64,000 bases of DNA from Siphonodentalium dalli (GCA_032622095.1 CP136067.1:92120707-92184706); one strand, 5' to 3'. Positions 34,914 to 46,924 are shown, counted from the stretch's first letter. The notes: generated by a model not told the origin, from the letters alone. Numbers and translations are program-made.

Positions 34914-36776
34914 GGCCGGATTCGTCATCTCCGGTTTAAACCTCCGAGTTTAAACCTGGTTTAAACCAACATTGGCGGTCCAGCCAAACCGTGTCTAAGG
35001 GGGCGTTTTTGTCGTTCAGTTGCCAGCTAATTGACAACTCGATTCGGTGATATTATTATGCAATCAAACTACCCTCTTACCAATCGGACCAAAAGATAGG
35101 CGATATAATGGTTATTGACAAGTCATAAATTATCGTGACCGCGTGCACGCTCAATGGATTTATTCATCGAGAAACATGTATCGCTCATTGACTATTAATC
35201 CGATCTCATTCTGTGTTTAAATCAATTTAACAAAGGGCATGTGACATGTCTCTCAACACGAGTTTCACGCTCTGTTCATCACTTTGTTGGTGATAAATTT
35301 CTGCAAGATGCTTCACCCGCAAAGATTTTTTGTGTGTATTTTACATGTATATCTGTATATATTAAAGGCTATAGGAGCTGTCTATCTGTGTGTCTGTTTG
35401 TCTGTTCGCAACTGTTCTCCAATAACACTGAACCGATTTCAATTAAATTAGGGTGTGGTGATTCGTGTGGTATAACGGCGTTAGGTTTTAAAAATTTTGA
35501 TTTAAAAATAAGAAAAAATATAATTTAAAAAAATGATGTTAAATTGAGTAAGGAGTTGAATCTAAAAAGAAACAAAATTTTTAATTTAAATTAACATTTG
35601 TTTGTTTTCAATTTAAATAAATGTTTTTTTAATTAAAATGTTCAAATGATCAAAATGTGCGCAAAGCCCCTCTGGCGCTGTATAAAATCTCCATAATCGA
35701 GACAATCCTGGAGCAAGAGGCCAGTCAAGTAAATGCAATGAGTGCACACCATAAGCAGCATCTGAACTGTTGAAAAAGGGCAACCATGCAGAGGGACAGC
35801 TTTTAATAAAGAAATATATCACATGTGTTGTTTTTTTTTCAATGTCATAAATTTCCAGTCACGCAGAAAATCAAAAAGGTTCCCAGGTTTTTAACTGGTA
35901 GAATATTATGGGAATTTATGGGCGTAGCCAGAGTAGAGCTCTGTGGCATGATCTACATGAAAATAAGTTATCAAATTTGACTCATATAGCAATATAAGTT
36001 TAGGATTGCAAACTATGTGTATAGCATATCTGGTCATGCAGTAGCATCGTTTTGGTGGCAAAATTAAAACGTTGAAACTTTCAAATGAATTCGTAGAAAA
36101 CACCAGTATTTGTGATTGCCACAAGCCAAACAAAAAAACCACAAAATAATGGTAAAAATAATATATTTAGGAACATGTCCATATCAGAGCAAAGCTCGCG
36201 TGCGAATGAATCAACTGTGACATGATAACACCACTCGGCAGTCGCCACTTAGACACGCCCTCACTCGAGATTATTTACAGCTCCATCCTTTGACTGATTG
36301 TTTGACAATTCTAAACCGCGATGAAGAAAAGACGGATTCGTCATCTCAAGTTTAGCCTCGATAAAGCTGGTTTAGCTGGACCGCCGAATTACATGGATTA
36401 GTTGCCGGTTTAAGCTTACAAAACGCTAAAAAACAAATTGAAATTGACAAAAAATTATCCCCATACGCTTTATATGTGTGACTGCTTCTCGCTTATAAAT
36501 TTCCAATAAAAATATGACCGCTGTCGTAATTATTTATTATCGCAATCAATAAAACGAGGCGGTCCGAATTAGGAAAGTACGTTTAATTATCTCGACGATA
36601 CAGAGACGCTACTGCTAAACCACTGGTCTGGCTGGACCAGGTTTAAACCAGAGATGACGAATGCGTCACTTAGACCTGCGGTCTCGGGTTTAAACCACGG
36701 ATTTTGCTGACTCACGGCGGTTTAAACCTAGAGGTTTACGTAGACCAGGTTTAAACCTGAGATGACGAATCCGGCC
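34914..36776. mobile_element. TIR element with GGCCGGATTCGTCATCTC ends
   Basis: The left end GGCCGGATTCGTCATCTC-CGGTTTAAACC and right end GGTTTAAACCTGAGATGACG then AATCCGGCC are inverted. The element is 1,863 bp. Inside it a smaller element with similar ends lies at 36331-36666. The interior also holds a stretch (about 35340-35480) resembling a dispersed repeat with GTCTATCTGTGTGTCTG, AATTTAAAT-rich DNA, and at 35880-35965 a diverged arm of the 46981 MITE family. Confidence 0.7.
36331..36666. mobile_element. Nested smaller TIR element of the same family
   Basis: GACGGATTCGTCATCTCAAG at the left and CAGAGATGACGAATGCGTC at the right are inverted; inner blocks AGCTGGACCGCC and GGTCTGGCTGGACCAGG are partly complementary. 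336 bp. Confidence 0.65.
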
Positions 36777-36959
36777 ATCAGGTTTCATTGACAATAAGAT
36801 AGAATGTGTGATATCGTGGGTGAGCTGAATTTTTACAACCTAATTTTAACTATAGTTTGGATTAATGTGTGGTACATGTACTATACATATAATGGCATAT
36901 CTGGTATTTAATTACATGCCTGTGCTTCAGTTGTAAAACACAGCGGCACGTAAGTTCTT

Positions 36960-37620
36960 CTGTCATTATGCCCCCGACCCTCTGAAGGAGGATTCGGGGA
37001 ATTGGGCCCTCCGTCCGTCTTGTCGTCCGTCCGTCCATCGGGGAGTCCTTCCGTCCAATTTGGATGTCCTTTAGTATAGCAGGTTTTATCCGCACTTTTC
37101 CCCCAGAGTTATGGCCCTTTTCTGGCCTAAGTGTACAACGCGTTAACGCGTCCTTAACAAACATAATGCTGTGGATGTCTTTATTATTGGATTTCGTTGT
37201 CCTTTGTGAATTTTGTGTCCGAAAGAACATTTCAGCTGGTAACTCTGGGTGTTAATTATTGGATTTCGTTGTCCTTAAATGGTGATATCTCCGGTTGGTG
37301 GAAAAGATCCCACACACTACGGTGTTCGTCCATTCAATTTTACCAGAGTTACGGCCCTTGTTTGACTTGAAAATTTGTCAAGTTAGGATTTGGGGTATAT
37401 ATAGTGGAGACTTTCGTACGTCTGTACTATAGTGCAGGTTTTGTCAACAGTTTTTGCAGAGTTATGGCCCTTTGCCAGAGATGTGACCCGGGGATTGTTT
37501 TGTCCGCACTTTTTCCAGAGTTATGGCCCTTTGCCAGAGATGTGACCCGGGTTTTGTTTGTTCCACACTTTTTGCAGAGTTACGGTCCTTTTAAAGAGTT
37601 ATCACCCGGCGTTAAACTGA
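36960..37620. repeat. GTCC-rich dispersed repeat with ~75-bp tandem units
   Basis: Starts with GGGCCCTCCGTCCGTCTTG and repeated GTCCGTCC, then AGAGTTATGGCCCTTTGCC units three to four times, two of them with CAGAGATGTGACCCGGG. This resembles repeats I associate with mollusc genomes and supports the inferred phylum. No coding. Confidence 0.7.
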
Positions 37621-38189
37621 GAGAAATGTCCCACTATTTATACTTTATTTTCTCTCTAAATATAGCCAATATTGAGCGAATTAACGGTCGGGGGGTTTTG
37701 ACCCACGCTTGGTGTTGGCCTTGTTGCATGTCCGTCAAGTTATGGAACTTCTGCGAAGGCGGACGTATAAGTTATAACAGACAAGGCCTACGTTCAGCCA
37801 TAACACCAGTGTAATAAATTCACGGCCAAAAATGCATGAGATAGGTTGTATAGATATACTCTGGAGCGTGGCTAGAAAGTTTTTGTTGGGGCAGGGTGTC
37901 CACCTTGGTATATCAAACTGCACCCCGCTTTGGACAAGACAAAACATGCAAGTCCGAGATATTCAATTTCACCCCCCCCACTATTCAATTGGATTACCCA
38001 TCCCTCCCTAGGTTGAAACAGGAATCAACTGCGTTCGCCCTAGATATTGGTTTGAAAATGAAACTACATGTTTCACCACAATTGTAACCTACATTTGTAT
38101 GAAAGTTCCAACTTTTGAAGATTTTTACTAATGGGGTGGGGCTGCGAGACAACCGCAAACCCTACCTGAAATACTTCATGTTGTTACAG

Positions 38190-38389
38190 AAATCAACGGT
38201 TCGACGTTCAGAATATCGGACGACCTTGATCAGCATGTGGCGGTTGCATACAAAAAGTGGAGAGAGCTATACAAGGAGGATTGTGTGGCTCTGTGTCAGC
38301 GTGACCCTACGTGTACCAGAGTACAGTACAGCGGACGAAAAGTGTTCAGCAGTGGATCTAGAGCTAAATGCTTCACATACAACGTGTGA
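38190..38389 (+). CDS. C-type lectin-like gene, last exon: PAN/apple-like segment
   Basis: Terminal coding exon, 200 bp including the stop TGA at 38387-38389. The acceptor is CATGTTGTTACAG; the exon enters in phase 1, as the exon ending at 29622 requires, and the junction codon becomes Glu. It encodes INGSTFRISDDLDQHVAV, then EDCVALCQRDPTCTRVQYSG and ends AKCFTYNV-stop. The C-x3-C-x5-C...C spacing and the EDC-ALCQ start resemble the core of PAN/apple modules, small extracellular binding folds. A paralogous exon with the same acceptor phase and stop position is at 52535-52731 on the - strand. With all four exons joined, the coding part is 656 nt, without a stop until the end. Confidence 0.75.
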
Positions 38390-39047
38390 GAAGAAGTCTG
38401 CCAAGTCTGCAACATTATAGGTCAGGGGCGTGGCATGAGGGTGCCATTTGCCCCCCTTAAATATATGCACCCTCCCGCTTTGAACCTTTCATGATAGTCC
38501 ATTGGCTGGTAGGACTCAACGTGCACCCCACATAACTTAACTGCTTTGGTATGTCTAAGTTCTAATGTGTATTGTTCAGGAAAAATTATGCTAGCATCAA
38601 ATATTTTGGGTCATAGTGTACCTACTGGATCAATGTTTAGCCTTACTCGGTTATTATGTTTACAATTATGATGTGGTGGGGGAAACGGTATCCCATGTAA
38701 GTGATGTTATTGTTATTGGATTCCAACAGGCGATGTGCCATTTTGGAATAATATATCCATCAGTAGCAAAAATATAGGATTGTGTCATTGATGACGTCAC
38801 CAGAAGTTAGAAGGTCACGCGACGCAACGAAAACGGAAAGATAATACTCTGGAAGCTGACAATGTACCCCTACACCCCACACAACAGGACTTAACTTCAA
38901 CCCACTCATTTTCTTCCGTGTTATGTCCCTCAAATTTTAAGCAATGTAAACACGAAACAAATTGGCCACATAGACACGAAACAAGACGGCCAACATGTGG
39001 ATATGAACATGACCACCGTTTTTGAAAACGGGGCACTTTAAGTAAGA
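38390..39047. other. 3' flank of the lectin gene
   Basis: Presumed 3' UTR and intergenic DNA. I see no clear AATAAA close to the stop codon, so the transcript end is not defined. Confidence 0.35.
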
Positions 39048-40915
39048 TTGATGCAAGTTATAGAGAGAAATTATTGACAAATGTATAGAAATGTATATAT
39101 TTTTGTGCAAGTATGAAACAATGCTAGCATACTAGGCAAAAGTGGAACTTCCAGGTCCAAGATTGCAGCAATATGGCCACTGGAAGTTGAAGCTGTGGCT
39201 ATTTGTCAATAATATTTTCTAGATTAGTTTCTGTTTGGAACTGGTTGAGAATTGCGACTCTATTATATATTTTTCATGTTAATTGATGAGTGGAGCAATT
39301 AAATATGTCATTGTGTGGGTCCCATGTCCTTCCGTTCCCTCAAAAATTAGATTTTACAGAATGCGGTATAACATTACACCAAAAATCACCATTGAGATTC
39401 TAGTCATATTTAAAAACTAAATGGACATAACTGTGTAATGTAAGTGAGCCATACCTTCTACATCCCACCCGTGTGTATACTGTCACTCCATATATACATA
39501 AACAATACCCAGATTACCATACTCTCGTTATACCCATACACCACATCAATGACCATACAGCCACATTGGGTATATCAGTACAGCCACCCATAACCAGACA
39601 ATCACTCCCTGTATACCTATTCACCTCACGCATGACCATACAGGAACTCCTTGTATACCTATACATCCCACCATGGACACTCCACCTATGACCATATAGT
39701 CATTCCTTGTATACATAATCACATCATTCACAATCATGCATCAACTACCTGTATACCTATTCACTTCACCTATGACTGTACGAAACTACCATCTTGACAT
39801 ACATCCTGTATTAAGTTGGATCAATTTTGATGCTGATGGGCCAGTGTAGCCACATTATTATGGTTCATCTCAGTTCCGTTTCAAAGTTCTGGCCAGGATA
39901 CCAAAAGAAGTTTTCTGGAAATTCCATACTGCATCCTTTAAAATGAATTTACCATGCCCCATAAGGTACTCGGACAATCAGAATAGAACATTTAAGTGTC
40001 AGTTAATTAAGAAACATGTTTAATAACCAAGTGAGTCACAATTTGCTACCTTTTGAGAACAGCAGAGAATAATATTCGGGATATATGTGCACTTTACCAA
40101 ATTTGGTTGCCATTTTGCAAGCCATCTTGAGTAATTTTGTCTAGAAACATCTCAGTGTGACACTTTTAAGACAGTTAAAACAAAATAAACACATTTAATA
40201 CCAAATATAGCTCCATTTTACTTGAAAAAAAAAGTCCAAACTTGAAAAGTTAATTTTTACCGATTTTTATGATAACGTTTGTGAGAGAATGCAATATTTG
40301 TTCAGGTAATGTCAGTAGTTGCATCAGTAACTATTTACCAAGGTGCATCAGCAATGTTAGTATTCAATGTATAGAAGGCACATTAGTCGATTTTATTCAT
40401 CAAACACAACTTGTAAGTGATTACAAGGCACGCAGTGGCAATATCTACAATTTTCCATAATTTTGCCATCTTGGCGGTTATTTGGACTCAAAGTGACAGT
40501 TTTGGTTCCATTGTGGTGGACTATTCACAAGTAAAGGTCTGCCTCTCTTACATTACACAGTTCTGTTCATTTATTTGAAAAGTGACTAAAATCCCAATTG
40601 TAAGTTTTGGTGAAATTTTACACCGCATATATATAAATATTTGAGGGATCTGAAGAACATGGGACCGACGTAATGGCACATTTCATTGCTCCAGTGATCA
40701 GTTAACACAGAATATAAAATAGAGTCGCAATTCTCAAACAGCAGAAACTAATCTAGAAACTGTTATTAAAAAATCGTCACATTTTCCACTTCCGGCGGCC
40801 ATTTATTTGTGTTCCAAATTTGCCCTAAAACGCTAGCATTGTGCCATAGCTTCACAGCAATATATTATATACATTTGTCAAGAATTTCTATCTATAATTC
40901 GCTTCAAATACAATA
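39048..40915. mobile_element. Long-TIR element, ~1.87 kb
   Basis: Inverted arms of about 400 bp: 39048-39455 pairs with 40536-40915. Shared blocks include AGAAATT-TTGACAAATG, ATGCTAGC / GCTAGCAT, TCTAGATTAGTTTCTG, GAGAATTGCGACTCTAT, and CTGTGTAATGTAAG. The arms have drifted to perhaps 75-80 percent identity. The interior holds a degenerate minisatellite and no transposase. Very long arms are known in Mutator-like and foldback elements, but no superfamily can be assigned. Confidence 0.78.
39470..39790. repeat. Degenerate ~45-bp minisatellite inside the long-TIR element
   Basis: Units of ATGACCATACAG-CACTCC-TTGTATACCTATTCACC type, six to seven copies, strongly diverged. Confidence 0.7.
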
Positions 40916-40975
40916 CCAAATAAGTTAAGTTATGTGGGAATATGACGGTAGCTGCGCTGGTGCAGCATTAAACAT

Positions 40976-41048
40976 CATGGGCCAGTGCATTCTCTTATAT
41001 ATATGCGAGGCTGTCGCAGGGAGCATCGCATATATGAGAATGCACTGG
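40976..41048. repeat. Diverged hairpin module
   Basis: GGCCAGTGCATTCTCTTATAT ... ATATGAGAATGCACTGGC, a relative of the hairpins in the TTAA elements with a different loop. A more decayed half hairpin follows at 41079-41120. Confidence 0.75.
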
Positions 41049-42214
41049 CTTACAATGTCAAGGTAAATATAGTTAGGCCAATGTATACTCTTATATAATT
41101 ATGCGATTTTCATTGGCATATGGTTTTCACAAACAAATCAGGAAGCTCCAGTTATGGCATTGTTAATAAGACCAGACTCCCATCTCGCGAAATTCCATTT
41201 ACAATATGAGCACCTATGAAAAACAACCATAAATTGAGGCCGTTTGGTTATTGTTGTGGGGACATAATAATTATCTCCGGCAACGTCATGTGGTACATGG
41301 AGATTTAGTGTCTGGATTTCTCTTTTTTAACCCATCAGCTCCGAAATCGACACCCATGCATTAAATCTGCATGTACCACAAATGTCACCGGCGTTATCGT
41401 ATAACCACACTTGAGTCCAGGATGGCCCAGATATTCATGGCAAATGGCTCACCGTGGTATATTATGGTGTTGGATGGTCCTGTTGATTTTACTTCAATGT
41501 TGGTGAGTCCTGCCGTTCACATGTATAGTTATACTGTTGGTACAATGTAGATATGTCTATTTAAAGGGATACTGTGCTCAAATATTGTTGTTGGTTTCTA
41601 TATTCTCTGAGACGTAGAATAAGGTAACCAGATTTTCATTATTTGAAAGTCTGTTGAGTACGAAGTAGTGTTACGGATGGCAGATTAGCCGGAATGCGAA
41701 ATTACCAATTGTCGTTTTCGAGTAATTTTTGGACAGTTTTCAAGCATGTGTATCAACTAAATGTTATATTATATGCATACTGGTCCCATATACTCATTTA
41801 AGTCATTGTATAGTCACTAACCAGTGAGTGGCTTGAGTTTACGCCCCGTATCAACAAAATTGTTTACACGATCATGTGTATCACGCGTTGCCAAATCCGC
41901 TATCCGTGAATTATTTTGATTTCATCTAGTACACGGAAATTCGTAATTTAATTTATGGCTCCAGCCATAAATTTAATTTATATAAATAATTAACTGTGAT
42001 TTTAAGATGATAACCTATTGACCCGAACGCCTACATAATACATCTTCGACTCAAATTACTTAATGTTCTATATATTATCGATATTAGATCGTTGTTGTCA
42101 CCGGGAATGTATTGAAAATGGTGTACAGTACCCCTTTAATGTACATGGTTCTATTATGGTGTTGCTGGGATAATTTGATGCTGTTGAATCTATTATTTTT
42201 GACGCAGCATTTAA
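41049..42214. other. No recognised gene; two small palindromes
   Basis: Contains inverted repeats at about 41277-41394 (CATGTGGTACATG / CATGTACCACA arms) and at 41941-41990 (AATTTAATTTATGG / CCATAAATTTAATTT). No exon seen. Confidence 0.45.
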
Positions 42215-42611
42215 TTAACCCTTTACCCAACAGAACGGCCCTGTGCCAATGCATTCTCTTATATATGCGAGTCGACCATAGGTCGCCTCGCACATATAAG
42301 AGAATGCATTGGCTTAACACATTAAAAATTATAAAATTGTTAAAGAATGTAAAAAATGGTAAAAAGTGTTAAAAAAAGATTTTTTTTAGGCCAATGCATT
42401 CTCTTATATATGCGAGGCGACCTGTGGTCGACTCGCATATATAAGAGAATGCATTGGCACAGGGCATAACTGTAACCATCACAATGTGGTCAAGGAGCCG
42501 GTTCCAATGATATCCATATTTGTATGGTTCTATTGAGACAGACCGAAGATATTTTAGGCTGTTGAAGCTTTATTTGGCCGGTTTTGGCCGGTTTGTTGGG
42601 TAAAGGGTTAA
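42215..42611 (+). mobile_element. TTAA-flanked two-hairpin MITE, copy 4
   Basis: 397 bp with TTAA-CCCTTTACCCAACAGAACG and GTTGGGTAAAGGG-TTAA ends and two complete hairpins. Very close to copy 2 in reverse complement. A second TTAA directly precedes the left one. Confidence 0.88.
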
Positions 42612-42869
42612 TGCACATCACTTGATATTGTATACGGTACTGTTGAGACTATTGTTGGAAACGAAATAACACATCTTTAATAATGGATTAATTGTTATCA
42701 TATGAATATATAATAGATAGTACATACATGGTTAATTTCAGTAGAAGGCCCCCTTGGCCCTTTCCTCTCTCGACAACATAGAACTAGCTTCAGCTTTGGA
42801 TATTTTGATGTTGGTGGTATTCTATACACCCTAAATCTAGCTGGATAAGAAGTTATGCAACAGTCAATC

Positions 42870-43080
42870 AACCGTTGTCTGCCCACAGCACCTATCTACG
42901 TTGTGTGAAAAGTTGCATGACAATTTTGTTGGATACACTTTTACACAACGTTGCATATATATTTACTACCAACGGTTGTATGTTAATTATACAACGTGTT
43001 GGATGAAATTTCACACAACACTCAATCAACGTTTAATTGCCCACAGCACCTATCTACGTTTATTGAACTGTTGGGTGTTG
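42870..43080. repeat. Tandem duplication around CCCACAGCACCTATCTACGTT
   Basis: GCCCACAGCACCTATCTACG occurs at about 42889 and 43039, and AATCAACGTTTAATTG / AATCAACCGTTGTCTG precede them. Between are CAACGTTGCA and ACACAAC words. About 150-bp period, two copies. Confidence 0.6.
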
Positions 43081-43135
43081 GGTTGAGTTGGATGACATTT
43101 GTTGATTGGAAAGTTTATCTAACGTCGATTGGAAA

Positions 43136-43985
43136 GTAAAATGGGGCAAGACGTCGTGGATAGCTTTGCCGGTATAGTATACCTTTGTTATAATTATTCT
43201 TTGTACGATACACTGATTATGTAGGCTTTATGTGTTGAGTGTATGAGTGTACTACTTTAGTCAAATTAGTGCCGTCAGCAGTTGTGTAAATTTGTAAACT
43301 TCAAAATTTGGCAAATATATAGAGGATCTACAACGAGTCCCCAGTTTATAGCGGAATTTACAAAACGAGTCCAATAAATTAGGTCTGGACCGAGCCTTTG
43401 GCGAGGTCCAGACCTAATTTACTGGACGAGTTTTGTAAATTCCGCTATAAACTTGGGACGAGTTGTAGATTCTATTTATTACATGATCCAAAACCTTGAC
43501 AAAACATACTTAAATCAACAAATTGGACGCGAAACTAACATCAACTTCTATAAGGCATGCGATGACGTTTCACACAACTCTGCGTTATTTGCCCGCGCAA
43601 AGAAATAGTCCCAGATAAATAAAGACTCTTTGGCGTATTTAATGGCGTATATTATATGACAATACTTTTCAAACTTTTCATTCATTATAGTTTGTTGAAA
43701 AAATATTGGAAGCCATAGTATTTTGAGACGTAGCGTACGAAATGTAAAGAAACCACAAACCGGAAGTCAAAGGTCACCTGGCACTATTTCCTGTTATTAA
43801 ACGAACGTTTAATATCACAATTTATAGAATGGGTTTATTGAATGGAATAACGGTAGGATCATGTAATAAAAATAAATATACACTCAATACATAAAGCCTA
43901 CATAATCAGTGTGTCGTACACAGAATAATTATAACAAAGGTATACTATACCGGCAAAGCTATCCACGACGTATTGCCCCATTTTC
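43136..43985. mobile_element. TIR element with AAAATGGGGCAA ends
   Basis: 850 bp. Arms of about 110 bp (43136-43250 and 43875-43985) start AAAATGGGGCAAGACGTCG and end CGACGTATTGCCCCATTTT; further in are GGTATAGTATACCTTTGTTA and CTGATTATGTAGGCTTTATG. The interior contains a separate palindrome at 43324-43472, apparently a nested insertion. Confidence 0.82.
43324..43472. repeat. Near-perfect palindrome, arms ~70 bp
   Basis: CTACAACGAGTCCCCAGTTTA pairs with TAAACTTGGGACGAGTTGTA; the centre is GGTCTGGACC-GAGCCTTTGGC-GAGGTCCAGACC. Foldback element nested in 43136-43985. Confidence 0.87.
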
Positions 43986-46460
43986 CAGTCGCTCAGGAGT
44001 TTTTTCACGCAGTCGTCCATCTTGTTTTAAAATATTTGGAGCCAAAAATTCGCATGCCCGCCCTCACCGGAAACGCGCTGCTATTGGATGACCCGGTCAC
44101 GTGGCGGTTTTATCCAATGTGGTATGAAAGACACAGAAGACAGTTCACGCAATCAGTTGTGCACATCTGTAGTTATTTTAATTCCATTTTCGCATAGCGA
44201 CGACAGGAAGATAGCCCGTTTGGCGATGCCAGTCATGTAAAATATAATTATGCTTATATTTGCATATATATTTGCATCTGATTGTTACCATATGTTTATA
44301 AATAATGTACAAATAAACAAATCAAACAATCAACTGATACCCACAGATACCCTCATTCGAGTTGTTTAGCGTTAATTCGTTAGTAGAATACTCACACTGT
44401 TTACACGAACTTTTATGGGGTTTATATACTAATACCGGCAGCCACTACTTCATAAAAAGCGACCAACCACCTACATGTACGTCTCGCCGATAATGTGCAC
44501 GCGCTCGCTGCGTGTTATCATTGGAAGTCTGTGTTGGAATTTGAACACTGTGTTTCTTAAAAAGTTTTTCGTAGTTTTGAAAAGTTGTTCGTGTTATTAA
44601 TGTTCTATTGACATGTATTGGTATATGCTTTTAAGGAATGACTTGAATATCGATTAGGGTCATTGGTTCTTGTAAATCCAAAACCAATATCCCCAATCGA
44701 TCTTCAAGTCATTTCCTATACAATACCAGTATAGGTCCCATCTTATATATTACAACACATATAGGTATAACAGATTTTATAATTATATAATCTCTGTTAT
44801 CACATATATGTGTTTATCATATGACTCAATCATTATTTACGTTGGAAAGTATGTCATAAATCAATTTCATATGAACTACTAGTTCATATCACCTTCCGAT
44901 AATTTGATTGGTTTGTTGACAAAAAGTGTGTTTTGATTGGCTGAATGGCAGCCGGGGCCGAGCCGTATCTCTAACTAAATGCGGGTCAAATTCGTGCGCG
45001 TCAATCAACGCGATGCCGAAATTCTCGCAATTATAATCTTGAAATATATAGTTTTGGACATTGTTATACGATAAATAGAATATGTAATTCGTATTTATCT
45101 AATAAACATACGATATAATGTCACAAACTGAGAACAGAATAGCGCACTATATCTTCGCGTGCATATTATTTCTGCTAGTTCACCAGGTGTAATTGGGCTT
45201 CCGGTGCAATGAAGTGACGTCACATTAACCTTTTGCTGCCGATGTCATATAGCTATTTAGTTATTTGTGTGCGTTTTGGACATCATAATCAATTTATAGG
45301 TGTCATATGATAAATAGAATATGTAATTCGTGTTTCTCTCATATGATATTTTTCTTAGACTCGTTTCATAAATATCATACGAGAGAAACACTCATTTCAT
45401 ATCCTCTATATATGCAATAGATTTGAGATTTCCAAAAATAATTGTCATATTTGTTTAAAAAGAAATTATAACATGCATAATATAATGCAATTGTAGGGAC
45501 AGTGTTGTTTGATAGATATAATTCATTATGTTTGCAATTGAGAATCTTAACCCTTTCTGTACTAAATACTCATTGAATATTTTAATTCTTCTGCACTTAT
45601 ATTATCGTTTCGTACGCCTGGAATCTGCTCATATTTTCTGAACATCCCTCCACTATTCTGATGTATATTTTTATAAATGAACTAGTCGAAACAGGCACCC
45701 TTCGGGAGCCTTTATTTGGTGTCGGCGGGGCCTGTTGCATGACAGACCCTTCTCTTTTATTTTAGATACTATTTATTATGCTTCTTCAATATATCCTCGT
45801 GCAAATAGGTTCATACTGGACCTAAATATTGATATTGGTTCATATTGGACTTATTTGGTTCTGGAATAAGCCGATACTGGAATTGTACTTGTTATCAGTT
45901 GGATAGCCACAGTGAAATCACATACACAAAGAGCGTAGTTCTGGTGCTGAAATATGCCCATAGTTAGCTTACATTGTTGTTTTTTAATTTATCTAATTAA
46001 ATATTTTTTTAATCCAGTTTTTGAAAAACTAACACCGTTATAACTTCCACCAGGGTACCCCGAGTCATAACACCAGATTTGATTGAAATCGGACCAGCAG
46101 TCTGTGAGAATAATCCGGACGGACATATATATATATACAGATCCTACTCTTTTTTATATAGTTGCCAGAATCAATTTAGTATAGAATGTGTTAATTATCT
46201 ATACATTATCCATCCTCCAGTCAGGATACAGTTTGTTCAAATGGTGGTTTTATATGAGAACTGTTATGTTTGTATTGTTGTTTATCTTGTTTGAAAAATA
46301 AATCTTCATTATTTATCAAATTCCACGACTTACATCATGGCTATTTATTTCCAGTTTGCGTGTGTAAAATTGACTCAAATTTCACTTTCTAGCTCTCGGA
46401 TAAAACTCAGAGTATATATGGGCACCATATTGAGCGCATGCACTGCACATTTAATGCCAA
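43986..46460. other. No recognised gene; several palindromes
   Basis: Holds inverted repeats at about 44616-44735 (GGAATGACTTGAATATCGAT / ATCGATCTTCAAGTCATTTCC), 44745-44820 (CATATAGGTATAACAGATTT / AATCTCTGTTATCACATATA) and 45325-45405 (CGTGTTTCTCTCATATGATA / TATCATACGAGAGAAACACT). Around 46010-46130 lies a stretch (ACCCCGAGTCATAACACC, TTGATTGAAATCGGACC) typical of a dispersed repeat. No exon could be supported. Confidence 0.5.
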
Positions 46461-46924
46461 TTAACCCTTTACTCCACAGAACGGCCCTGTGCCAATGCAT
46501 TCTCTTATATATGCGAGTCGACCATAGGTCGCCTCGCATATATAAGAGAATGCATTGGCTTAACATATATTAAAAATGATAAAATTGTCAAAGAATGTAG
46601 AAAAATATTATAAAAAATGTTAAAAAATGTAAGAAAAAATTATAAAATTGTTAAAGAATGTAAGAAAAAATCGTTAAAAGTGTTAAAAAAGAATTTGTTT
46701 AGGCCAATGCATTCTCTTATATATGCGAGGCGACCTATGGTCGACTCGCATATATAAGAGAATGCATTGGCACAGGGCATAACTGTAACCATCACAATGT
46801 GGTCAATGAACCGGTTCCAATGATATCCATATTTGCATGGTGTTATTGAGACAGACCGAAGATATTTTAGGCTGTTGAAGCTTTATTTGGGCGTTTTTGG
46901 CCGCTTTGTTGGGTAAAGGGGTAA
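46461..46924 (+). mobile_element. TTAA-flanked two-hairpin MITE, copy 5
   Basis: 464 bp. Left end TTAA-CCCTTTACTCCACAGAACG; the right end is GTTGGGTAAAGGG with the final TTAA mutated to GTAA. It shares the long spacer and GGGCGTTTTTGGCCG with copy 3, so the window has two subfamilies: ~400 bp (copies 1, 2, 4) and ~455 bp (copies 3, 5). Confidence 0.85.
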
